NCBI GenBank assembly: GCA_024704765.1
Contig: JAKMXF010000299.1
Coordinates: 1,216,863-1,280,862, forward strand
Direction of reading: 5' to 3'
Length of the DNA: 64,000 bases
Source of the DNA: Oopsacas minuta
Taxonomy: Eukaryota > Porifera > Hexactinellida > Lyssacinosida > Leucopsacidae
The notes under the pieces are model-generated. The model ran no database searches. It was not told the DNA's origin and was given only the letters and a program-made list of their open reading frames with translations. This document shows, piece after piece, positions 11,110 through 23,425 of this stretch (positions within the stretch are counted from its first letter, which is position 1; every line of letters begins with the position of its first letter). The position numbers were made by a program, and so were the translations under genes.

Positions 11110-12419
11110 CAAGGGTTGTTCAATAAGTAATTAGACTAATGTATCGAATTCATATTCTAGTTAATACAGCTCTAAGCCTAATATCAGCTTACAAGCCTAA
11201 CTTGATTGTCTAACTTCGATACAATATACTCTTTACTCTACTAGGATATTCTTCAGTATAAAGTTTCATTTGTATAGGCTACTTTTTTCAACTAATGGAT
11301 TTTAGTGAAGACGGAAAACGACAAATAATTTGGTGTTTGTGGAAAAGGGGAAGACTGGCTCATAAATTCTTCATGAAATGCAGGATATTTTCAGTGTTGA
11401 ATGTCCTTCGAAAGCAAACATATAAAGATGGATGGAACGTTTTGATAATGGCAATGAGGACCTCCACGATGACAGTGGTCCAGGTCGTCCGACTTCCTCA
11501 AAGACCTGCAGTAATATCGAGAGGGTCCAAACAATTTTGGACGAGGACAGACCAATAACCCTGCGAGAAGTAGGAGAGAGGGTAGGTGTATCAAAAGCCA
11601 CACTACACTCGATTATCACTGAAGATCTGGAAATGTCGAAGGTAACTGCACGTTGGGTCCCAAAACTTTTTTCAAAAGAACAAAAACGCAAGAGGGTCAG
11701 AGTTAGCAAAGAATTACGTTCAAGATACAAGACAGAGGAAGACTTTTTGGATCGTATAGTAACGGGGGGTGAAACTTGGTTACATTATTATAAACCAGAG
11801 AGCAAAACTCAATCGAAGCAATGGAAGAGACGTGATGAACCTGTACCCATCAAAGTAAAGGCGCAAAATCAGCAGTGAAGAGAATGGCAACAATATTTTG
11901 GGATAGGGAAGGAATTATACACTTCGACTGGTTGCCTGAGAAGACAACCATAAACAGTTATTATTACGTTAACGTATTGAAAGAATTGCGTCAAGCGATC
12001 AAACGTGAGAGGCGAAGCAAGTTGACACGTGACGCATTGGTGCAACATGACAACGCAAGGCCCCATATAAGCTCCAAGACAATGGCTGCAATTGACGACT
12101 TAGGATTCGAATGCCTCACTCATCCCCCCGTATAGTCCAGACCTGCCTACCAGCGATTACTGGCTCTTTGGAGAGATGCATAGACCCCTTAGAGGGAAGA
12201 GAGTTGAGGAATTCAAACGGCTGGAGTATGAAATAAAACAATGGGAAGAGGGACCCCTAAAGAATTCTATACCACTGGGCTGTAAAAGTTACCAGAACGA
12301 TGGAAACGGTGTATACAATTAAAGGGGGAATTTATCGAAACATTTGATCATCAATTATGATAAGTATAGGTTTACTATATGAATTATGAAAAAAGTCTCA
12401 TTGTTTATTGAACACCCTT
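11110..12419 (+). mobile_element. mariner copy A, full length
   Basis: The element is 1310 bp between TA dinucleotides (11108-11109 and 12420-12421). The inverted repeats are about 27 bp, beginning CAAGGGTTGTTCAATAA on the left and AAGGGTGTTCAATAA when read inward from the right. It belongs to the same subfamily as copy B (59330-63941). Confidence 0.93.
11295..12322 (+). pseudogene. mariner transposase, copy A (D34D, inactive)
   Basis: The protein starts at MDFSEDGKRQIIW (11295). A frameshift near 11360 and a TAA at about 11428 precede the frame that begins MERFDNGNEDLHDD (11432). This frame holds the GRPTSS hinge and the second helix-turn-helix (VGERVGVSKATLHSIITED). The first catalytic motif reads TGGETW instead of TGDETW (about 11765), so the first Asp is lost. 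The second (QHDNARPHIS, about 12046) and third (SPDLPTSDYWLF, about 12135) are present, separated by a stop at 11878 and a frameshift near 12128. The frameshift and TAA before 11432 are shared with copy B. Confidence 0.92.
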
Positions 12420-13937
12420 TACGTATGTGTAAAATATGATTGTAGATTTTCAGATATTATGACGTGGTTTAGGTTCCCGCAATTGCTTCGTAAATTTTTG
12501 CTTACACCATTGTTTGAAAAATTCTGCATAACCATCTAAAAACAAAATGAATAATTGTTAAATCTGTGGACTCATTGGGACTGTGTGGTCCACCTGATAA
12601 AATGCTTGCTGTTGTCAAAAATGACAATGTGTGATGCTTTCCTTTCATCAGCATCAATCAGCAAACAGTGGAGTATGTCAACTTATTTATGCATCTATGC
12701 ATGCCACGGTGGTGCTTTTGGGAAGACGTTTATAATACATGTGTATTTGTTCAATAGACACTCTAGTAGAAGGATTGACATAAATTTATGTCAAATGATG
12801 CTAAATACTTATTTACACCTCATCGGACTTTTCATATCGTCATAAATTTTGATTGGTTTGATCAATTTCTGACATTCTTTTACTAAGGTAATGCTTTATA
12901 AGTTACCATTGAATGATGCATATGAAATGCAGTGTATTTATTGGTTCCTTGTGAAATTTTCATAAATCGAATATCCCGAGTGTAAAATATACATCCCCTC
13001 AACTTTATATTTCGCAATGATAGCAAAGGTTTCTCACAAATCTGACGAATATATCATAATTCTATAGGAAATATGTAAAATAATTTGCAAGAAACATTTG
13101 GTCGCTAAGAACGATCCCTTATAATCGTGATTATTGATCAATTAGAATGTCTGTATGAGCAAATTAGGCTCAGCTAGCCTAGCGACGTGGAACGGAGAGT
13201 CACTCGATTGGTTAGGACAATTTTTAAGAATCGAATGTTACCACATTCCTGACACCTTCCTGCGTCTCTAGGGAAGTCTGTTCCAAATATATTCCAGTGA
13301 CCACAAAAACGACGCAGAGCTTTACACAGATTACAAATATCGACATAATAATGGATTTTATATATATATTGTAGAAGTTATATTCATTTCTGAGTTATAG
13401 CACAGACCATGGATGGCATATGTTTTGTCAAATCTAGTTATAACTCAGTAAGGGTGGAAATTATTGCAAAAATCTGGGTAGCAATGTAATAGTATTCAAC
13501 CTTATCCTCATAACCTAATTTACATATGATATGATATTTCTGAAATTTTTGCGTAATATAGAAAGTTTACATTTTAGACCATTTTTGTATTTCAACATTT
13601 TCAACAAATATCAATATTTAACAAATTCATGTACTGAATTGTTACTTTCACATAATATAAATAACTAGTAGCTACATAAACTCGTTAAGTAAGCTGTCAG
13701 TTTTTGGTCAAAATTTTTCTAGGGTTCTTTCCTGGTAAACCCAGTTTTATTACGTAAAACCTGAAATACCAGGTTTTGGTAGAACCATTCTGATCACCAT
13801 ACCTTAGGTCCAAGCTCAAGCCCTTTATAAATATTACTAATCCAGACTTAAGCCCTTTCACTAATCTTTGGAAATTGTTAAATCTATTGATATTCTACAA
13901 TTTCTGAAGTTTACTGTGTTATTTCCATAAGCGTATA
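12420..13937. other. intergenic DNA
   Basis: No gene recognised. The 96-codon ORF at 12555-12845 has no known motif. A short stretch near 13395-13455 (GAGTTATA followed by CATGGATGGCAT) resembles the inner part of the foldback elements at 31.5 and 49.3 kb and may be a remnant. Confidence 0.4.
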
Positions 13938-14679
13938 CGTTGCAGTGTAAATGCGAGTTTGGTGTGATTGCAATCACACTAACTACCTAGTGTACTTGCA
14001 ATCGCACTGGTGTACTCGCAATCACACCAGCCTATTGATGTAAGTGCGAGCTTCGAATAGAATCAATATTGGATAAAATTTAATTACTAATCTCTGTTAT
14101 ATGGAATATGAATAATCCTAATTTGGGATAATTAAGCAAGGTACTAACAATATACTAACAATCATCCTACGCATATTGCTATGCATAATGGAACTACAAA
14201 ATTCTAAAGTGATGCGATACCTACTATGGTTCTTTGTTAGAACACATTTTTTCTTTATGGCATTTCGTAGAGCAAGTTTTTCCAGAACTTCTACATGGAC
14301 ACTTTTTGTTGTTACACTTCTTACATCTACATACCCCTACTCCAGCACCAAGGTAAGCGTTTTGCATCAACTCTGTTTGTGAGACAATCTTTGAACTAAT
14401 GGTGTGCTAATCAAATTGGAAGGCTGAGTTTCAAATTGGTAAGGTGAATAACCACCCGAGATTATGCCTTTAGAAGTTGCCACAGTATAGATATCGTCTC
14501 GTTTGTTCTGAATACTGCCTAAGATATTTCGACGACCAATTGCACATAATCTATCTGGGTGTGGAATTGGCAAACTAACGTTATCGCCCACTTCTGCTGG
14601 TTGGAATCTTTTCCCGCTTGCTCTAAGCATCCTTTCATGACTTTTTTCTTGAGATAGTTTAATCCCAACACGTGCTTTA

Positions 14680-17475
14680 CATAGCCGTAGACAAGGGGGG
14701 AGGGCTTATGTCCTCCAAACTTTGCCTCATCAATTCCCGAGAATTCCTGAAAACATATGTGAAATTATGCTTATTGCCAATTCATGAAATTACTCCGGAT
14801 ATTTTCCTACAAACGCATTCTACTCTCATTGCCAGTATCAAATTCATTTACTAATTCTTTCAATGGTAAACCGTCCGTTCTTTGTTGTGCACATGAAATA
14901 ACAAGCACCAATTCAGTCGTGCTTGGCATGTAGTTGTAAGCAACCAGGTCTTAAGCCTGCGGTGTGCACTGAAGCTCTTTCACTTGTGACATTAGTTGCT
15001 GGCATCACAAGAATTAATTTCACTATTTTGATTACCTCTGAGAAGAAAGATCTTTCTATACTATTCAAAGATTTGAGATAAGTTATTATTGATGGCAAAT
15101 CCGTCAAAGCTGCTCCACTGCAATGCAAGAGTTTCAACTGCGTTTGAAGACCGTCTGCATGGGTAAAGTCATCTCCGTAGAATGCGATTATAGAACCAAT
15201 CAAATCTGAATCACTGGAGTTTTCTGAACTAGTCAGGGCTGTTTCCAAATTTCGAGCAACTGGAATCCCTTCTGGTCAAATCTGTCCTTTATAGCTGCCA
15301 TAGTTAGATCAATTGTTTGAAAATATATTTTTCTATAACGTTCCTCAACACTAGTTGGGTACTCTGGAGTATTTCCAACTGTTTCATATTTTCGGGGAAT
15401 TTTCCTTTTTCTGGGGAGTGCCGACGAAGAAACCTCGATTGATGAACTTCTACATTCTACATACTTCCGAAACAAAGTGAAGTTAATCTCAGTTCTCATT
15501 TTCAGGAGTGTAGTAAGCGTTGTCTTCACAAGAGTTTGCCCTTCATGTGCTGATATTGTTTTAGTTTGCAATGACCGAGACACATTATCGGTCATGTTTA
15601 AGATTTTTCGTCCTAGTTCAACTCCAAAAATGAATTCATATTTTTCCATTTGTGCTGTACCTACTCCAATTCTAGCTTTTAATTAAGTATCTTTTGTTGC
15701 ATCTTTTGGTACATTCCAGGTCAATTGTAGTACGTGATAATTCTCTGAGATGGAACTAAACGCTTCAGCCCTTAATGTCCATCGTGTTGGACATAGTATT
15801 CTAATCCGGAGAGAGCACTCTGAAATTTCATCTTTTAACTTGCTAAAGATTGCATCTCTTTTAGGCGATTCCTTAATTAGTTTTGTAATCTCATATACTG
15901 TACTAAATGTATCCTCCATAACTTTTGTACCCTTGATTCCATCTTGAATAGCAAGGTTCAATGCATGCCCATAACAATGGGTATAGAGTGCTCGAGGTTC
16001 TAAAGAAGATACTTTAGTGGCAACTCCTGATCGTATTCCAGACATGTTGCTGGCCCCCATCGTAGTATTGACCACGGCAATTGTTGATAGATAAATTCAA
16101 GCGCTACAGTATGTCCTGAATTGTCAACATTATATTGTCAGCAAAAGTTGATCCCAAACTGTAGAGACCAATGAGCTCTTCATGAACATTTAAGTCATCA
16201 TCAACGTGACGCAGGCACAATATCATTTGCTCAATGTTTAACAGATCGGTTGTTTCTTCAACCATTATGGTATACATTTTCCCTGAAATTTGTTGTACAA
16301 TATCTCTCAATATCCTTAATGACATCAGCTTGAGGATTTCATTTTGTATGTCTGGGCTAGTAAATTTGTCTTGACACTTGTCAAGCCACTTCAATAGATT
16401 TGGATTGTCTTCAGCTCGTATTCGAAGTAGCTGTATAAAGTTCGAGTCTGATTCACCATTCAATATTTCAGGGTCATCAGTTTTCCATCGACCACGAAAA
16501 GTAGTGACTTGCCTACCGAGGTAACGAACGCTGCTGAAAATTTTAAGCTGCACTTGTCTGTTCTCATCCTTCTGCTCTACATGACTTTTGTTCAACATTT
16601 CACCAACATCTTTGGTTATGCTAGGTATTATGATTACAAGGTCAATGCTTCACGGTGAGATTTGAACTTTGATGTTTTTCGAATTCTCTATTGCTTTTTT
16701 CCAATTGCTGAATCGAGTGCTGTGAACATTTCATTCATGTACCCTGATATCTTAAACCATGTTTATTTGCTACTGAGCAGTAAAAACACAATACACTATC
16801 GCGACCTTCTTGATAATGCAACCAGGGGAATGTTTTATACCATGAAAAGTTAAATCTTCTCTGTTGTTTACCAAAGGTTAGTAGTGGGAATGAAAGAATT
16901 GGTTAGGAGGTAATTTGGGGTATATGGATATCTGGTTGTCTGGTTCGATGTGTTAACTAAATTTCGTTAGAGGATTCACCTTCTGTTCTCAACAATTGCA
17001 TTTGTTCATTGTCTGGAAGCAAACTTGAATCTTTACCAGTCTCTCCTGATCCTGATTGAGCTTTTTGAACGAGCCATCGAGCTAGGGCCATATCTGAACG
17101 TAGCATGAATACTAACAATTTTAAATATTTAATCGCAAACACATATAAATACAAAGTGAAATGAAGCCCAGTAATAAAAACCAGAGATGTGTTAAATATA
17201 TAACAGTATTCGATAGATTCATAGATTTAGTTTGCCAGAAATTTATGAACTTCAAAATTATTCAACTCTAAGTATATTTCTAAATGGTATTCTCATTTTG
17301 AATGAAACCTAGAAAGTAAAACCATTACTATGGTAAAACAAAGCTGGGGAAATATGATTATAGTATCTGTTCATATTAATTCAAATTGAACGCACTGATT
17401 TATACTTGGTCAAATCCCACAGTGGAACCTTAGAGGGTTAGCTCCCCCAAACTAAAAATGTTGTCTACGCCCCTG
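14680..17475 (-). mobile_element. hAT element (ZMYM1/TTF type) inserted in the KRBA2-like gene
   Basis: The ends are inverted (CATAGCCGTAGACAA, and CAGGGGCGTAGACAA read inward from the right). The flanking 8-mers share only about five bases (a TAAAG core on the minus strand), so the duplication is decayed. KRBA2-like coding sequence resumes directly on both sides, which independently confirms the insertion limits to within a few bases. Confidence 0.85.
14913..16860 (-). pseudogene. hAT transposase, ZMYM1-like with TTF zinc finger
   Basis: This is a decayed transposase of the hAT superfamily, similar to the ZMYM1-like proteins that are multi-copy in many animals. In order it has: a TTF-type zinc-finger block (PWLHYQEGRDSVLCFYC, about 16820); SNFIQLLRIRAEDNPNLLKW (about 16420); SPDIQNEILKLMSLRILRDI followed by VEETTDLLNIEQM, where VEETTD replaces the usual ADETTD; MGASNMSGIRSGVATK and THCYGHALNLAIQDG (15683-16075); CPTRWTLRAEAF; and the C-terminal dimerisation block (LVMPATNVTSERA, about 15000). 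At least three frame changes occur (near 16600, 16090 and 15670), plus one at 15240, so it is inactive. Confidence 0.88.
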
Positions 17476-19400
17476 GACTTTATTACACTCCTCATGTTGT
17501 GTGCTCAGATCACATGCATTGCAACATACCTTAGATCCATAGCCCTCTTCTTCTGATCTTTAACAAATTACGTGAATGTACCCATTGCACTTAGGGCACC
17601 TGTGGGCGCCACTCGTTTCGTTTCCGTATGCAATACATGAAAGAGAGATAGTGATGGGATTCGAAGAGGAACCAACACTATCATCTGACTTGGAAATCAT
17701 TGCTATCTCACTGTCACGATTTATTTCATGTCCTTTGAGAATAATTGAGAAGGATGGGAAATTTGTGTTATCGCTGACAATAGTACCTTCTGGTGGAGGC
17801 ATTGATATTTCAGCATCATATTGATCGAAATCATTGAATATGGATGGCTGGGATTGGGATGGAATATGGCTTGTTTGCGAAAGTGGTTGAGGAGACAATT
17901 GAGGATTGGTAGTAGAGGAAGTAGTTATCTAAAGAAATAATTTCAATTATTGTAACTGGCAACATTAATAATCGTTTAGCTAATTAGCACTCACATGATC
18001 TATTTACTTGTCTAGATCGTCATCGCATGGGATGTCAATCCAATCTTCTTCATGGATACCGTAATAGTTTAGTCCAAATAATGGCTTCCGGTTAAATAAT
18101 GCTTCTTAAGGAGACATTTTTATTGTGGTTTGTAACTGGTATTGTGGTGAAGTTTTATCCATCTAAGATATCAAACCCAGCATTGGTCTTTATCATTATC
18201 GATCATCTTTGTAAAGAGTGCATCTTTTATGTCTCTGTTTACGCTTTCAACTGCTCCCTGACACTCTGGGCGGCGTGGCTTACCACAAACAATCTTCACA
18301 CTATGCCATCTTATTGCAAGAGTAGAGAATAAAAGTTGGTTGCTAAATTCACGACCATTATCTGAGTGAAGTATATACGGGGGCCTTGTTCACAAATTAT
18401 ATCGAGAAGAATTTCATAAACTTCTTCCGCTGACTTTCACATCAATCGTTCAAGATTTATCTTTTCGTGAAGTGAGCTATATAGACTAAAAGGAATTTAT
18501 GTGGTGTTTTTCCATCCAGAGAAAGATTTGCTGCTAAATTCATGCTGCTCATGTCAATTAAATCAACTTGACCACGACTACCGAATGTATTAGATGAGAT
18601 TGGCTTGATTACAGCCTGCTTAATATATTTCCTGGATTTCTTAAGGACACATACATCACATAATTTAACGAAGATACCACACACTTGTTCAGTTATCTCG
18701 TGGTACTGTGGGAAACTCTGTTAAACAATTTTGTTCTTCCAAAATGATCATCTTCATATTTGTGGAGTCTGTTTAGAATTGCAAATATTTCTGCGACTGG
18801 AATGACTGGTTTCGCACAATGTTTTGAATTTCCTTGAGATAAAGAATCTTGCTACATTGATAGGTTCGAAAGGAATATTTTGACCTAACTTGTGACCATT
18901 TATCAGCTTCTCTTCACTACTGGTCTTGGTGATAACAAGTGTGAAATTTTCTCCTGGATTCCTTCAGAAAGGAATAGACCAGACGTAAATGAACTAGAAA
19001 GTGATTCGATTGAAGTTAAGAATGATTCTACTCTAGATTAAATCCCTGGGTTAAACATCTTTAAATCTTCAAAATATAATTATTCTCCAAAAAATAATTC
19101 GTAGAATTGAGTATTTATATTTGGATATATCTAAAACTCATCTAAATGTATCAAAATTAGAAATTGGGAAATAATCATCTATACGTGCGTAAACTGTGTT
19201 TGATAAACATCAAACTAACCATGCCAATGATGTCATCTACAGTGACTCTCATTCCATAAAATGAGCTACGGAAAACAATGAATACGCAATATACTTATAT
19301 TGATTCTATTCACAGTACGCACTAACACCAATAGGTTGGTGTGATTGCGAGTACACCAGTGTGATTGCAATCACACCAAACTCGCATTTACACTGCCACA

Positions 19401-20379
19401 TATACATTCAAGTGAATATAGATACATATTTTGATTATGACCAATTATACAAGCCCAGTAATCATAGGGTAATTCTTCCTTAAACCATTCAAAGATTTTA
19501 TCAACAGGCTTCGATTGATTTTTGGTTCTATGTACACTGCAAGTCCATTACTAGTCTATAGTATCCTGAATATTACAGCACATTCCATATGATAGTTTTC
19601 TGGAGAATCAATTCTTGATTGCAGAAATTTCTCCAACATTCCATTATACAACTCTTTTGATATTAGGGCACTCTAACAAAGTTGTAATGTCTTTTGGTTA
19701 AAAGTTTAATTGACTACTAATTAAGTGGAATAAACATCATTGAGCATTATAGATTCATTTTCAGACTGATTTGGCACAATTTTGAATATTTGTGGTTGAA
19801 CTGTCTACAAGTTCATTTCACCGAAATGTAATATAGCACCGTGGGGATTGTTAGCGGATGATATAAACATATCATGATTATTGCTATAGGTGATATCTCA
19901 TTAAGATAAAAAATTGTTATATACTTTATTATTGTTGAATAGGAAGTTGTATATGGGGAGTGTATTGCACTTGGTGACATAATTCGTAATTTTCTGGATT
20001 TTGAGTGTTGCGGTTTTTACACCTTTCCATAAGTATATTTATGACAGGGCCGTATCAAGCAGTTTTTCTATTCGTCAGGTTGACTTATAAAAATGTATAT
20101 GGAGCCACTGAAAGTTGGTTCGTTTGAAATCTGACCAACCGGACCGTCTCCTACGGCCATGTGTGATATATCGCTAAAAATTCAGAAACAGCTGAAATTT
20201 GAACTGAAAATATACTACGATTGGAGGGGAAGTTGTACATGGAGAGTCTATTGACCAGTTTGGTTTATTCATAGCATTCTATATACAAAGGCAATGAGTC
20301 CATTGAAATTTTGGACCTTCGGAATCTTAATATTCCTATAGTATCATAATGGTATACTTTTGTCCAACTTAATGTATGT
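19401..20379. other. intergenic DNA
   Basis: No gene recognised. CAGGGCCGTATCAAG at about 20045 resembles a hAT terminus, but no partner end was found. Confidence 0.4.
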
Positions 20380-20832
20380 ATGGATTACACTGCAAACACA
20401 ATCCATATCCAAGTTTTTCTGGAGGAAAGGACGTCCTTAGATTGCTTATTAGACAATTTTATTACCAAAAAATGCCCCATTCTGAAGCTCATGAAAGAAC
20501 CGATTATTGATTATACGTTTGTAAATTTGGACTATGGATTCAGGATGTTCACAAAATATCAAAATTTTGATACGATGCATTTCGCAGCTTTCAGAGTTAG
20601 TCACATGGATGACAAATTTGTGACAATGTCCACCAATTCCTTGACATCCTTCAACGTTATGGCCAATTCATCTTGTCACACATATTATATATCCAACTTC
20701 CCATGCAATGATAGTACATATAGATATAATGTCTCTGATGATTATGACGTATTATTGAAAATGACTATTTATGGTATTGTTGATGATCACGCAATTTTCC
20801 TTCGGGATATTTTTGTCAAAATGTATCATTAG
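20380..20832 (+). CDS. hypothetical protein, 150 residues
   Basis: Open from ATG at 20380 to TAG at 20832. The composition looks protein-like, with charged and aromatic residues evenly spread and no low-complexity tract. I recognise no domain. It has neither a clear signal peptide nor a membrane segment. Cysteines in SSCHTYYISNFPCND (about residues 98-110) might form a pair. It lies between two transposons and beside diverged repeats at 20.99-21.7 kb. It may be an exon, a transposon-borne gene or a long chance ORF. Confidence 0.3.
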   Translation: MDYTANTIHIQVFLEERTSLDCLLDNFITKKCPILKLMKEPIIDYTFVNLDYGFRMFTKYQNFDTMHFAAFRVSHMDDKFVTMSTNSLTSFNVMANSSCHTYYISNFPCNDSTYRYNVSDDYDVLLKMTIYGIVDDHAIFLRDIFVKMYH

Positions 20833-20989
20833 GGTATGAGAAGTTCGTTTCTTTATTTTAAAACTAAATTATTGTGGGTGTATTTGTTGGTTTGTTTGTC
20901 CACTTTGTATTAATATAATAGGGGAAGACGATCTGCGTATATAATATAGGGAATAAAATTTCCCTCTGTTGACGATATTAGAAAGTAAA

Positions 20990-21710
20990 CAATTGCATTA
21001 GGGTAATCGAGTTTACTGATGGCGATTATGATCTTGTGAACAACATGTGATGAATTATTGTTCTCATATGATTGATCATATTTTCTCACCTTTTGTCTGA
21101 TTTTTCAAAATGGTGCTAGAGAATTCGTTTTAACGGAATTATGGGATAATCAGGGATGTAGATGCATATTCAGATATTTTCAAATGTACCTCCCTTTTGT
21201 ATCATAAGAAAATCATATTTTCACACAGTTTTGAGAATGTTTCAAAACGAGGCTAGAGAATTCGTTTCAACGGGTACTTTGAGGCAATAGGGTACGCTGA
21301 TTCCAAATATGATATTGTCAACAAGGCATTGTGAATATTTGGTGTTGTTTATGTGTGTAAAGTAAACAAATTTCTAAATATGGCCATGCAAAGTATTTGC
21401 AAGTATATTACTTTACATGGCCATATTTAGAATCCCGGCACGTACCAAAAATTTGTCCTCCGTCTAGAAAGATTTTATTGGTATTTTCTCCAAAATTTAA
21501 GCATAATTCTTCACTCACAGATTGTGCAATCCACATTTACTACCGGGCCTGTGTAGTTAAAATATTCAATGTTTTATGCCCAGAAAGGATGTGATGAGAT
21601 AATTGTGGGGTGATGTTATCTGACATATTTACTAGCACATGAAAAATGAAGTCTTCAAAACTTGAATTCAATGGTTAAACCTGGGTAATTGAGTACGCTG
21701 ATTCCTAATT
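20990..21710 (+). repeat. diverged tandem-like repeats
   Basis: Two adjacent units start at about 21112 and 21248 with CTAGAGAATTCGTTT. The related phrase GGGTA..GAGTACGCTGATTCC recurs at about 20998 (diverged), 21288 and 21684. Spacing is uneven (about 136, 290 and 400 bp), so this is an old, broken array or several copies of one short interspersed repeat. Confidence 0.45.
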
Positions 21711-22122
21711 TCGCACTTTCAAGGTACTCATGTGTAAATACTAGCTTGCCTTATGAAAAAATTCAAGGCACAAAGTGAGGAGTTACATGAGAACACAGAG
21801 TGTACGCAAGCCGCGCAGCCCGACCAAATGAAGCGGCTCTTATAATATATGAGTGCAAGATTATTTGGCCATAACGTTGAAGAGTGTCAAGTTATTGGTG
21901 AACATCTTCACTAATTTGTCAATACATGTTCGCTACTGTAACTCTGGAAAGTAAACTTTATCATACAATTTTGATATTTTTTAAGCAAACATTCGGAGGT
22001 TCCATGGTCCAAATTTGCAAACTATAAATAATAATTGGTTCTTTACAGAGCTTCCAAATTAGAATTTTCGGTGATAAAAATGTCTAATAAGGAATTTGGC
22101 CTCAATTCATCACGAAATTTTT
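21711..22122. other. intergenic DNA
   Basis: I see no gene. The segment ends at the AAATTTTT flank of the Merlin element. Confidence 0.4.
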
Positions 22123-22532
22123 TGTACAATTGCAGAATCTTACACCCCAACTTTTTTAATGTGGTCAAAAATCCCTATATGCACCGTTCAAGAACTCGTT
22201 GAGAGAAGTTGATAGAGCTAAAGAAATCCAAAATCGGATTAAAATTGACAAAGTTACGAAAAATTTACCCCCTAAGCCCAATCCTATAGGGAAAATTGTA
22301 TTACTCACTATAGTCAAATTGTATTGATTTATACATTACAATTATCATAGGAATGCTCATACTGTTGATATTGCGGTTATACACGCTTGTTACTCTACTC
22401 TTTCATGCTCATTTGTTTGCTATTCAGTGTATTTCACTGCAGGTAATTCTTGTTACTTTAAAGGAAAGCTGGTTATTACATAATTCTGTCTGCAACACTA
22501 AATATACAATGCAACATTTCATTTCATATTAT
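22123..22532 (+). repeat. left inverted-repeat arm of the Merlin element
   Basis: It pairs with 25277-25685. The near-identity of the two arms, against the decayed state of most neighbours, points to recent activity or gene conversion between arms. Confidence 0.9.
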
Positions 22533-23280
22533 GCATGCAACTAAATTGCATCCTGTATGTGAAGTCGTTCAAACGTACCATACTTGCCAACTGTTTCGTT
22601 GGTTGGCGGGACACCACGATTACTCGCCCGAATATTTGTTGACTGCCAATGAGGCTAATGTCCAGCCAAAACTTGACAAAACCCTTAATTGTCCCTCTAT
22701 TTTGTAGTCCAGTCTAATACAAATATGCTGCATCCGACGATGTCCCGCATTTTATCTTCACTCATGTTGGCAAGTATGGGGTTGACACTTGCCCTGTAAT
22801 ATCCCGATAATGTTTAGCCAGTGCAGAGCAAAAGTATCAAGTTTTGGATAGCTAATATAATACGGGTGGTATTTCTTGCCTGAACCAAATGTGCGGGGTC
22901 AAATGTCTATTATAGATAAACTTGAGCAAGTGTAATCAGTTTGTAACTGCAACACATTCTCATTATAACGAAGTGTTCTAGACTGGTACGGAACGCAGCT
23001 ACATTTCGTGATCTGTAGCATTAGGATATATGCGGAGTAAGATCAATACTTTCAAGCTGGAGGGGGTTTGTGATCACTTTGTTATAGCGTAAGTTTAGCC
23101 ATATAATTGATGTTAGCTTATAACGGAAGTTTACCAGTACTGGGCCTTATGAGGTCGTGTAACAGGTTCGGCGGTCGCTCCAAACCAATAATTAGCAATG
23201 TATATTAATGGTGAGATGTGATGAATGCTGCAACAGTAAGTTTGTGATTCCTGCGTCCCTACAATGCCAGTATTATTAGA

Positions 23281-23425
23281 CAGTCAACTCCGCTTAATTA
23301 GGACAAATTTAGGTAATCGAGTGAAATTAGTAACTCACTCAAGACGATTTTCTCTTGATTTAGGAAGTTGTAATAAGCTACGTACTAGGTACATCGCTTA
23401 ATTTGGGATTAATGTGGTCAAATCA
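23281..23425. mobile_element. possible pogo/Tigger-like MITE fragment
   Basis: It begins CAGTCAACTCCGCTTAATTA and ends near CGCTTAATTTGGGATTAATG, a style typical of Tigger-like ends. The right terminus is not clear. It lies inside the Merlin element. Confidence 0.3.

Larger units (their letters stand above)
14224..18960 (-). pseudogene. KRBA2-like integrase-core protein, interrupted
   Basis: This gene resembles the integrase-bearing KRAB-A domain-containing protein 2 (KRBA2) group. In coding order it shows: an N-terminal zinc-binding-like part (FVKLCDVCVLKKSRK, 18684-18600); integrase core D1 in RGQVDLIDM (about 18570), D2 in LHSDNGREFSNQ (about 18345) and E in CQGAVESVNRD (about 18250), as in retroviral-type DDE enzymes; a Cys/His motif HRCPKCNGYIHVIC (17560-17600); a KRBA2-type segment (MLRASGKRFQPAEVGDNVS, 14630); and a C-terminal Cys-rich tail (CRCKKCNNKKCPC, about 14310) ending at the stop at 14224. 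Frameshifts and stops occur at about 18457, 18160 and 17560. The hAT splits it between 17475 and 14680. Confidence 0.82.
13938..19400 (-). mobile_element. KRBA2-type (Ginger-like) integrase transposon, 5.5 kb
   Basis: The ends are inverted repeats of about 140 bp at 13938-14078 and about 19260-19400, starting TGTKGCAGTG when read inward (left end CGTTGCAGTG). TATA flanks both sides (13934-13937 and 19401-19404), fitting a 4-bp duplication, and the TG..CA-like ends fit integrase-type transposons. The repeats contain the perfect palindrome GGTGTGATTGCAATCACACC (right arm) and imperfect copies. Inside is one KRBA2-like gene on the minus strand, itself broken by a hAT element (14680-17475). The MITE at 1058-1773 is its deletion product. 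Confidence 0.85.

Noticed and set aside
11371-11730. 119-codon minus-strand ORF (also mirrored at 63362-63748)
   Set aside because: It is the antisense shadow of the mariner transposase in both copies.
12555-12845. 96-codon ORF
   Set aside because: No motif, biased composition and no homologue that I recognise.
22353-22544. Conserved small hydrophobic protein, because the same ORF occurs at 25245-25454
   Set aside because: The identity comes from the two inverted arms of the Merlin element, not from protein conservation.
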